DNA of 5,865 bases, taken from the NCBI GenBank assembly GCA_018968785.1, contig JAGWZN010000053.1, positions 1-5,865 on the forward strand. Direction: 5' to 3'. The position numbers were made by a program, and so were the translations under genes. The notes below the pieces were generated by a model. It was not told where the DNA came from. It ran no database searches and was given only the letters and a program-made list of their open reading frames with translations. The DNA is from Patescibacteria group bacterium (GTDB taxonomy: Bacteria > Patescibacteriota > UBA1384 > CAILIB01). Of this stretch, positions 1 to 4,510 are shown in pieces (positions within the stretch are counted from its first letter, which is position 1; each line of letters begins with the position of its first letter).

Positions 1-706
1 TGGAATTAAGTATTTTTTCTCTCACAAAATTATGGAGTTTCTCTATCGTTTGGATACCACCCGCGAACATAGAAAGCAGTCGATTCTTCGTTACGGAAAA
101 CTGCGCTAGCGGAATATAAGGGCTCGCCGATTTTCTCTCTAAATGTTCAATTTCCTTCCGACGAATATATCCATTATAAGTTACCTCTTCTGCCAGTCCC
201 TTGGCGGTAGCAATAAACCGCGCGATCGATAACTCCGCGCGCTGCTCCTCAAAATCCAGACCCTCTATACTCTCCAGCCTATTCAAGCTTGCTCTAACCT
301 GATCCTTTAATATTTCTATCGGAGATTTCTCAGCGTTTGAATTTTCAGGAACCTGAGAGGATTGAAGAAGATTATCGATATGTGTTTCACATTCTTCAAT
401 CGCTTGATTGAGCTCGCTTATTCTTTTGTTTATCCTTTCTACCTCCCTCCGCCCAGCTCTCTTTCTATGTGTTGATAGGCAGTTTAATCGCTCTTCAGCG
501 GTTAGCCGCTCCCCCCTTAGCTTCTCTTGCAGATCCATAATCTGCACTAGAGTGAAGCTGGAATAATCTGTTTTTTCAGTTGAATTATCGACATCTGGAA
601 ATAAAAGAGACTCCTGGCCATGAGCATCTTGATCAGGAGGAGGAGCATCTAGTCTGATCGGTCCGCGTTTACTTAATCTAGAGGTAGAAGGATGAGTCTC
701 TCCCAT
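1..706 (-). CDS. Hypothetical charged coiled-coil protein, C-terminus cut by window edge
   Basis: An open frame of 235 codons runs from an ATG at 706-704 off the left edge without a stop. I do not recognise the family. The first ~55 residues are polar and proline-rich (PPPDQD around 22-27) and probably disordered. Residues ~56-115 and ~128-195 are dense in E, K, R, L and I in heptad-like spacing, which suggests two long helices or coiled coils. A linker rich in S, N and P (116-128) separates them. No signal peptide, membrane segment or catalytic motif is visible. No Shine-Dalgarno precedes the ATG, and the 20 bases upstream are AT-rich; a TATTAT box (737-732, minus) could be its -10 element. 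Arginine is mostly AGA/AGG (12 of 21 by hand count), unlike the genes to the right, so recent transfer (phage, plasmid or island) is possible. Coding status is fairly sure; function is unknown. Confidence 0.7.
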   Translation of the reverse strand, partial: MGETHPSTSRLSKRGPIRLDAPPPDQDAHGQESLLFPDVDNSTEKTDYSSFTLVQIMDLQEKLRGERLTAEERLNCLSTHRKRAGRREVERINKRISELNQAIEECETHIDNLLQSSQVPENSNAEKSPIEILKDQVRASLNRLESIEGLDFEEQRAELSIARFIATAKGLAEEVTYNGYIRRKEIEHLERKSASPYIPLAQFSVTKNRLLSMFAGGIQTIEKLHNFVREKILNS

Positions 707-759
707 TAATATAAATTAGCCGTCTTTGAAAATAATACCATAAAACAATCGTGCATGAT

Positions 760-777
760 GGTTTCGGTTTCGGTTAC
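760..777. repeat. Short tandem GGTTTC repeat
   Basis: Two exact GGTTTC units are followed by a third with one change (GGTTAC). The repeat sits about 55 bp upstream of the minus-strand coiled-coil gene, just behind where its promoter would lie. It could be an activator-type site or chance; three units are too few to decide. Confidence 0.4.
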
Positions 778-999
778 TATTACCTCTTAGAACTCGGCAC
801 CCCTAATTTTTCCACCCGTCGCAAACTGATCAGTGGCTGTCAATATCGAAAAATATATTAAATATCACCTCCCATAAGCAGTTACGACCGTTGTGTTGAA
901 ATCTATCGACAAGAAGAACGGCAGACTCGTAAGACATCTTACCGAGAAAATCGGGAGAAAGAAGTAAGAATGAAGAAGCACAGTTCCGTTACGCTTCCC

Positions 1000-1028
1000 T
1001 GTACAAGCTCAAGCAGAACTGATATAAT
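1000..1028 (+). promoter_or_regulatory. Sigma70-type promoter for the secreted protein gene
   Basis: A perfect TATAAT (1023-1028) lies 17 bp downstream of TGTACA (1000-1005), which matches TTGACA at 4 of 6 positions. Transcription would start near 1035. That gives a leader of about 30 nt, very A-rich and lacking an SD near the ATG at 1065. The only SD-like string, AGGAG at 1029-1033, is about 31 nt from the ATG and would fall upstream of the transcript start, so it is unlikely to be used. Confidence 0.6.
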
Positions 1029-1064
1029 AGGAGTACAGAAAAGAAAATAAATAACAATACAAAA

Positions 1065-1424
1065 ATGAATAATACTCTCGTAGTGGGAGCGGCGTTAATC
1101 GCCCTCTCCGCGTCTTTACCTAATCAGGAAGCTACCGCTTCCCCGTCCGTCGTGTCCGGCGCGCCGCTTAATCCGGAAACGGTTGTCTCTCTCGCCGATC
1201 AACCGCTTCAGCAGCCGCTGATCGTGGAAACCACGATTGATCCTTCCGCAGCCGACCCGGGTTCAGGTAAAGCCTATTCGATTCGATCAGGCGATCAGCT
1301 GACCACCTCCGTTTCGGTCACGGTATCCGCTACCGTTCTGCCTCCTAATCCTGAATCACCGTTCGATCCGGGTATGGATGATGCCATACCGGCCGGCCGT
1401 TATCCGTTTATCAATTCGCCGTAA
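1065..1424 (+). CDS. Small secreted or surface-exposed acidic protein, unknown function
   Basis: This 119-residue protein begins with an export-signal-like segment: a hydrophobic core at residues 5-18 and an Ala-X-Ala site (ATA, 23-25) before S26. The n-region MNNT lacks the usual basic residue, which weakens the signal-peptide call. The mature part is acidic (about 10 D/E against one K and two R) and rich in P, S, T and V. It has no cysteine and a beta-prone valine/serine alternation at 82-91 (SVSVTVSATV). The C-terminal third is proline/glycine-rich and probably extended. There is no LPxTG or lipobox. The start is fixed by the strong promoter just upstream; no other ATG exists in frame back to the stop at 1020-1022. 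It converges on the LUD gene with 24 bp between stops and no clear terminator. I do not recognise the family; a cell-envelope or secreted role is inferred from the signal only. Confidence 0.62.
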   Translation: MNNTLVVGAALIALSASLPNQEATASPSVVSGAPLNPETVVSLADQPLQQPLIVETTIDPSAADPGSGKAYSIRSGDQLTTSVSVTVSATVLPPNPESPFDPGMDDAIPAGRYPFINSP

Positions 1425-1448
1425 TCAAAAGCGGGTCGCAGGAGTGAG

Positions 1449-2060
1449 TTAGAAGCCGAGCCGCTCTTTCACCAGCAATAGGGTAATTCGACCGGCTGAA
1501 CCTTCTTTATGTATAATCGCCAGCTTGTTGACCGAACTGCCGGCTCCGCCATACGCTTGGCGGGCCCGTTCCGACTCCAGAGGCAAAACGTACTCATAGA
1601 CTCGCTTTTTTCCTTCCTCTAAATCTTTGACGATTTTCTGCGTCCCTACCACCCAGATAACCCGGCCGGCTCCGTACAGATAAGCCGGAAGCTGACTGCC
1701 GGTTGCCGAGGCGATTATCACTTTGCCGTCTTCCGTCACCGCGTGCACACTGCCCAGCGCCCAATCCGGACCGGCGCCCAGTTTACGCTTCTCGGAAGCC
1801 TGCGTTTTCGCATCAAGAGTTTTAAACCGATTACGAACCGCGTCGTACCGGCCCGATTCGAGAATCTCCTTGGCCACGCCAATGGTTTCCAGAGTTACCG
1901 AGGTCATATTCATCACTTCGGCTTGCTCCGGTAATAGCTCAAGTACCCGTTGCTTGGCTGCTTCGCCACTCGGGAGCACTTCAACCGAGAATCCGTTGGC
2001 GGTTAGCGCCTCTACCGCCCTATTAATCTGTTCTTCAGATGCTAGTTGGTCAAATCCCAT
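1449..2060 (-). CDS. LUD-domain protein (LutC/YkgG-like)
   Basis: A 203-residue single-domain protein of the LUD family (PF02589; LutC/YkgG). Family hallmarks are a central segment with SVTLETIG (54-61), a GSVHAVTEDGK turn (103-113), the ASATGSQLPAYLYGAG stretch (117-132), then a V-rich strand, a lysine-rich helix and the YVLPLESERARQAYG block (157-171). Known members assist lactate oxidation (LutABC) or remain uncharacterised. No LutA or LutB partner with Fe-S cysteines lies nearby, and this protein has no cysteine of its own, so lactate use should not be assumed. The frame extends to an ATG at 2156, but that would add 32 residues of unrelated K/C/I-rich sequence. The ATG at 2060 has AAGGAG five bases upstream and begins the conserved helix, so I start there. 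It is divergent from the response regulator, sharing a 156-bp control region. Confidence 0.88.
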   Translation of the reverse strand: MGFDQLASEEQINRAVEALTANGFSVEVLPSGEAAKQRVLELLPEQAEVMNMTSVTLETIGVAKEILESGRYDAVRNRFKTLDAKTQASEKRKLGAGPDWALGSVHAVTEDGKVIIASATGSQLPAYLYGAGRVIWVVGTQKIVKDLEEGKKRVYEYVLPLESERARQAYGGAGSSVNKLAIIHKEGSAGRITLLLVKERLGF

Positions 2061-2065
2061 CCCAT

Positions 2066-2071
2066 CTCCTT
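2066..2071 (-). promoter_or_regulatory. Ribosome binding site that sets the LUD start
   Basis: On the minus strand AAGGAG lies five bases before the ATG at 2060-2058. An overlapping ATG (2065-2063, minus) is in another frame and is too close to the SD to be used. This decides for the 203-residue start over the longer ATG at 2156. Confidence 0.75.
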
Positions 2072-2112
2072 GTTTATTGTTGATATTAATTTCTTTTCGC
2101 TTACAGCAAGCT

Positions 2113-2118
2113 ATTTTA
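2113..2118 (-). promoter_or_regulatory. Candidate -10 box for the LUD gene
   Basis: TAAAAT on the minus strand matches TATAAT at 5 of 6 positions and would place the transcript start near 2106, giving a leader of about 46 nt. The hexamer 17 bp upstream (TTTATT) is a poor -35, so the call is tentative. Confidence 0.35.
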
Positions 2119-2157
2119 CACCTAGATAGATAAATAATAAAGCTCAACGTTAACAAA

Positions 2158-2174
2158 TTTAATCTTTTTTTAAC
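2158..2174 (+). promoter_or_regulatory. Direct repeats TTTAAT-N5-TTTAAC, likely response-regulator box
   Basis: Two hexamers, TTTAAT (2158-2163) and TTTAAC (2169-2174), repeat at an exact 11-bp period in the same orientation; a further TTAAC sits at 2150-2154. OmpR/PhoB-family dimers typically bind head-to-tail repeats spaced about one helical turn, and a gene for such a regulator begins 42 bp downstream. A TGTATGGT -10-like element (TATGGT 2185-2190) follows 10 bp after the second repeat and has no good -35, as expected for an activator-dependent or autoregulated promoter. The repeats are seen; the binding role is inferred. T-tract bias could produce the pattern by chance. Confidence 0.45.
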
Positions 2175-2216
2175 TTTATGGGTGTATGGTATAGGCAGAC
2201 CTGAGTAACAATAGGC

Positions 2217-2885
2217 ATGCGCCTTCTTATTATTGAAGACGACAAGGACCTGGCCAAAAGCTTAAAACAGACACTCAGTTCCGCTTATCTGGTCGACCTG
2301 GCTTTTACCGGCAAGTCCGGTTCTTATCAGTCTCTGGTAAATAAGTACGATCTCATTATTTTAGACCTGGTTCTTCCGGATCAAGACGGGTTGGAAGTCT
2401 GCCGCCAGATCCGCGAGCGCGGAGGCAAAACTCCTATTCTCGTGCTCACCGGCCAGTGCGAGCTATCGAACAAAGTCGATACTCTGGATAGCGGCGCTGA
2501 TGACTACCTTACCAAGCCGTTTCACCTTTCTGAACTCCAGGCCCGTATCCGGGCGCTGCTGCGCCGCAGTCCCGCCACCCTCGCCCCATCCGTTTTGAAG
2601 GTCAAGGACCTGGTTATCAATACCGTGAGCCGGGAAGCGCAACGAGGAGCGCAGGTTCTGCGCCTCCGCAGAAAAGAGTTTGACCTCTTAGAGTATCTGA
2701 TGAAAAACCGGGGGCGAGTGGTGACGCGGGAAATGATTATGGAGCACGTCTGGGATAGCCATTCCGAGCTGGTGACAAACTCAATTGACGTCCATATAAA
2801 GCATCTGCGCGATCAGGTTGACCGGTCATTCCCCCAGCGGCTGATCCAGACTATTCACGGGATTGGATACAAAATTGAAGGTTAA
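2217..2885 (+). CDS. OmpR/PhoB-family response regulator
   Basis: A complete 222-residue two-domain response regulator of normal family length. The receiver domain (1-115) has the acidic pair D8/D9, phospho-acceptor D50 in LDLVLPDQDG, switch residue T78 in LVLTG, and K100 in the TKPF motif. After a short linker, the winged-helix DNA-binding domain (about 126-222) shows LRRKEFDLLEYL (150-161), the VVTREMI turn (168-174), recognition helix NSIDVHIKHLRDQV (188-201) and the wing IHGIGYKI (213-220). Phosphorylation by a histidine kinase should drive dimerisation and binding to direct repeats such as those at 2158-2174. No good SD precedes the ATG; the leader may be very short. The peptide gene follows 34 bp downstream, then the likely cognate kinase. 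All key residues are intact, so it should be functional; target genes cannot be read from sequence. Confidence 0.95.
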   Translation: MRLLIIEDDKDLAKSLKQTLSSAYLVDLAFTGKSGSYQSLVNKYDLIILDLVLPDQDGLEVCRQIRERGGKTPILVLTGQCELSNKVDTLDSGADDYLTKPFHLSELQARIRALLRRSPATLAPSVLKVKDLVINTVSREAQRGAQVLRLRRKEFDLLEYLMKNRGRVVTREMIMEHVWDSHSELVTNSIDVHIKHLRDQVDRSFPQRLIQTIHGIGYKIEG

Positions 2886-2900
2886 ATTTTAGTATTAACC
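2880..2900. repeat. Inverted repeat GGTTAA-N9-TTAACC at the regulator stop codon
   Basis: A perfect 6-bp inverted repeat straddles the response-regulator TAA (2883-2885). As RNA it would be a weak A/U-rich hairpin. The right arm (AACC 2897-2900) could instead pair with GGTT at 2913-2916, enclosing the peptide gene's SD. It could also be a protein-binding site. The repeat is certain; any role is speculation. Confidence 0.4.
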
Positions 2901-2948
2901 TGGAGAGGAGGTGGTTCAGATGAAGAAACTGCTAGAGGAGGTATTAAC
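2892..2948 (+). repeat. Two interleaved direct repeats around the peptide start
   Basis: AGAGGAGGT occurs at 2904-2912, where it forms the SD, and again at 2934-2942 inside the peptide gene (codons for E6-E7-V8). GTATTAAC occurs at 2892-2899 and 2941-2948. Having both strings duplicated within 57 bp suggests a local duplication or a repeated RNA or protein recognition element. The second SD-like copy has no start codon at a usable distance. Confidence 0.5.
2906..2913 (+). promoter_or_regulatory. Consensus Shine-Dalgarno for the 35-residue peptide gene
   Basis: AGGAGGTG is fully complementary to the usual anti-SD tail of 16S rRNA and lies 6 nt before the ATG at 2920, an ideal distance. It is the strongest ribosome binding site in the window, while the larger plus-strand genes have weak or no SD. 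This is the main argument that the short frame is translated, probably at a high level. Confidence 0.8.
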
Positions 2949-3027
2949 TAACCCGGAGTGCCGGGATCCGGAAGACGCGGAGTCAGTCGCCCTGCAAAAG
3001 GTGAATAATGTTCCCGATTGGGGATGA
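2920..3027 (+). CDS. Small acidic 35-residue peptide between regulator and kinase
   Basis: ATG (2920) to TGA (3025-3027) encodes 35 residues starting MKKLLEEVLTNPECRDPEDA and ending VPDWG. The first ~10 residues form a likely amphipathic helix. The middle is acidic, and the net charge is about -4. There is one cysteine (C14) and one tryptophan (W34). It has no signal peptide, membrane segment or double-glycine leader motif, so export as a classical pheromone is not supported. Translation is argued by a perfect SD at ideal spacing. Its position between a response regulator and its likely kinase, with a strong hairpin 11 bp after the stop, suggests it is a deliberate unit. Possible roles are a small protein modulator of the kinase or regulator, a leader peptide controlling read-through into the kinase gene, or a modified-peptide precursor; no modifying enzyme is visible. 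I do not recognise a family. Confidence 0.65.
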   Translation: MKKLLEEVLTNPECRDPEDAESVALQKVNNVPDWG

Positions 3028-3038
3028 ACCGAACCGCC

Positions 3039-3065
3039 AAGAACTGGGCAACACGCCCAGTTCTT
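3039..3065 (+). terminator. Perfect 11-bp hairpin, terminator or attenuator
   Basis: AAGAACTGGGC (3039-3049), a 5-nt loop AACAC, then the exact complement GCCCAGTTCTT (3055-3065). The stem has no mismatch and six G-C pairs. The T-rich end (TTCTTGTT, then AG) is a poor U-tract, so termination may be partial, making this an attenuator or 3'-end stabiliser. It would raise regulator and peptide mRNA over kinase and terpene-enzyme mRNA. There is no T-tract on the minus strand, so it acts on plus-strand transcripts. Confidence 0.7.
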
Positions 3066-3118
3066 GTTAGTAATGTAAGTACCGGTGAATCTAAGCGGAA
3101 CGATTAAGTGTAGGACAG

Positions 3119-4510
3119 ATGCAGAAGCGATTGTATAACTTCTTTCTTCTGCCGCGATCCAGCGACGAAGATACCCGGAGAAGAGAGTTTATTTTGAACG
3201 TGCTCTTACTTGGAAGCATCGGTTTAACTGTAGCCGCGCTTCTCAAGATCTTCGCCCATTTTATTGTCAATCTGTTTGTCTACCACCAGCCGTATAATGG
3301 CGCCGGCGAGGTCGCGGTTTTTGCCGCCTTCGCTTTCTTTACCGGTATTTATTTGCTCTCCCGGATACGGTTTTACTGGATCGCTTGCTATCTGTTTATT
3401 GGGCTGTACTTTCTTCTTGGCGTTTACACCACCTATATCTGGGGCAACCTCTTGCCTCAGACTCCCCTGGTTTTTGTGCTGGTGATCGTTATGTCCAGCA
3501 TTCTTATCGGCACCCGTTTTTCGCTGCTAGTGGCCGGAATGGTCGCCGCTTCTGTTCTTATTATGAATGATCTGCGGATCAATCAGGTTATTACCGTGCC
3601 GGTCCGGATACCAAGCCAGGCCACTTCCGACCTCCTTATTGACGTGGTCATTTTCGGCATCATTGTCCTGGTGTCTTGGCTTTCTAACAGCGAGATTGAG
3701 AAGTCGCTGCGCCGGGCAAAACAGTCGGAAGCGGAGTTGAAACGGGAGCGCGATCTGTTGGAAGTAAAGGTGGAAGCGCGAACCCGCGAACTGAAACAGG
3801 CGCAGGTTAATCAGATGACACAGCTATACCGTTTTGCCGAGTTCGGCCGTCTTTCTTCCGGTCTAATCCATGATCTGGCGAATCCGCTCACCACTATCTC
3901 GGTCAGTCTGGAGGAGTTCAGCGCCTCTCCGAACGCGAAGTTGTTGAAACAGTCGAGGGACGGTATCCGCAAAATAGAACAGTATATTGAAACCGCCCGC
4001 GCGCAGATCCGTAATGAAACCCAACTGACCGTTTTTTCAATTGAAGAGGAGATTAAGCAGGTTATCCTGTTTCTGCACCATAAGGCCAGCGTGGCCAAAG
4101 TTAAAATCAAGATCGCGCAAGAGGATAAACAGCTCAGGCTTTATGGCAATCCGGTCAAGCTGAACCAAGTGATCAGCAATCTGGTCTCGAACGCTATCGA
4201 TGCTTACGAGGGCGTCGACGCCAGTCATGACCGACTCATTACCATCACCGTCATCGAGGCGGCTAAGGAAACCCGGATTGAGGTGCGGGATTTCGGAAAA
4301 GGAATCAGCCGGGCCAATCTCGGCCGGATTTTCACGCCGTTCTTCAGCACGAAAGACTTGAAAAACGGATCGGGTATCGGGCTCTCCATCTGCAAAGATA
4401 TTGTGGAGAAGGACTTTCGCGGACAGATAGACGTGGCGAGCGATCGATCATCCGGCACCGTTTTCCGGGTCACCTTACCGTATGGACAGTCAATCCGACA
4501 ACACCATTAA
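3119..4510 (+). CDS. Membrane sensor histidine kinase, six TM segments
   Basis: A 463-residue sensor kinase. The N-terminal half is a polytopic membrane sensor with about six hydrophobic segments (roughly 24-50, 64-80, 84-103, 115-131, 134-150, 171-188) and short loops. It therefore probably senses something in or at the membrane. A charged coiled coil (190-235) leads to the H-box GLIHDLANPL with phospho-accepting H251. The ATP-binding domain has the N-box (NQVISNLVSNAID, 349-361), G1 DFGKG (391-395), F-box FTPFFSTK (405-412) and G2 GSGIG (417-421). All catalytic motifs are intact. No HAMP or PAS domain and no fused receiver is seen. The HDLANPL box looks more like NtrB/HPK4-type kinases than the HELRTPL type usually paired with OmpR regulators. 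AGGA at 3112-3115 is only three bases from the ATG, a weak start. It is probably the partner of the regulator at 2217-2885. Confidence 0.93.
   Translation: MQKRLYNFFLLPRSSDEDTRRREFILNVLLLGSIGLTVAALLKIFAHFIVNLFVYHQPYNGAGEVAVFAAFAFFTGIYLLSRIRFYWIACYLFIGLYFLLGVYTTYIWGNLLPQTPLVFVLVIVMSSILIGTRFSLLVAGMVAASVLIMNDLRINQVITVPVRIPSQATSDLLIDVVIFGIIVLVSWLSNSEIEKSLRRAKQSEAELKRERDLLEVKVEARTRELKQAQVNQMTQLYRFAEFGRLSSGLIHDLANPLTTISVSLEEFSASPNAKLLKQSRDGIRKIEQYIETARAQIRNETQLTVFSIEEEIKQVILFLHHKASVAKVKIKIAQEDKQLRLYGNPVKLNQVISNLVSNAIDAYEGVDASHDRLITITVIEAAKETRIEVRDFGKGISRANLGRIFTPFFSTKDLKNGSGIGLSICKDIVEKDFRGQIDVASDRSSGTVFRVTLPYGQSIRQHH

Larger units (their letters stand above)
707..1064. other. Intergenic region, about 358 bp, between divergent genes
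   Basis: No convincing gene lies here. It separates the minus-strand coiled-coil gene from the plus-strand secreted protein, so both promoters should be inside it. I see a TATTAT -10-like box at 732-737 (minus), a short tandem GGTTTC repeat at 760-777, a 10-bp palindrome ACTGATCAGT at 825-834, an AT-rich patch at 848-866 and a clear plus-strand promoter at 1000-1028. Short open frames of 23 codons (TTG at 896) and 26 codons (ATG at 970) have poor or no start signals and were not called. Confidence 0.6.

Noticed and set aside
893..967. Basic 23-24 residue frame (GTG at 893 or TTG at 896)
   Set aside because: Non-ATG start, no SD and no promoter of quality. Its lysine/arginine richness is interesting but not enough.
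970..1050. 26-codon frame starting ATG at 970
   Set aside because: It contains the strong promoter for the downstream gene within its own frame, and its SD-like GGGAG is weak and rather distant; no recognisable features.
707..1064. CRISPR array, tRNA or insertion-sequence ends in the long gap
   Set aside because: No regularly spaced repeats, no cloverleaf-like arms and no terminal inverted repeats could be found by eye.
1425..1470. Bidirectional terminator between the convergent genes
   Set aside because: Only an imperfect AGCGG/CCGCT pairing with a loop of over 20 nt is visible, reaching into the LUD 3' end, with no clean T-tract on either strand.
1723..2133. Plus-strand open frame of 136 codons (and a 63-codon one at 1743-1934)
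   Set aside because: They lie antisense to the well-supported LUD gene, are rich in S/R/L without domain signals and lack start signals.
2061..2156. N-terminal extension of the LUD protein from the ATG at 2156
   Set aside because: It adds 32 residues of low-complexity K/C/I/N sequence, has no SD, and covers the promoter-like TAAAAT; the ATG at 2060 has an AAGGAG and fits the family length.
2958..3008. Alternative short frame from GTG at 2958 served by the inner AGGAGGT
   Set aside because: The gap from SD to start is about 15 nt, too long, and it would overlap the better supported peptide in another frame.
3264..4473. Short frames on both strands inside the kinase gene
   Set aside because: The kinase frame carries all expected motifs throughout; the others have no start signals or domain features.
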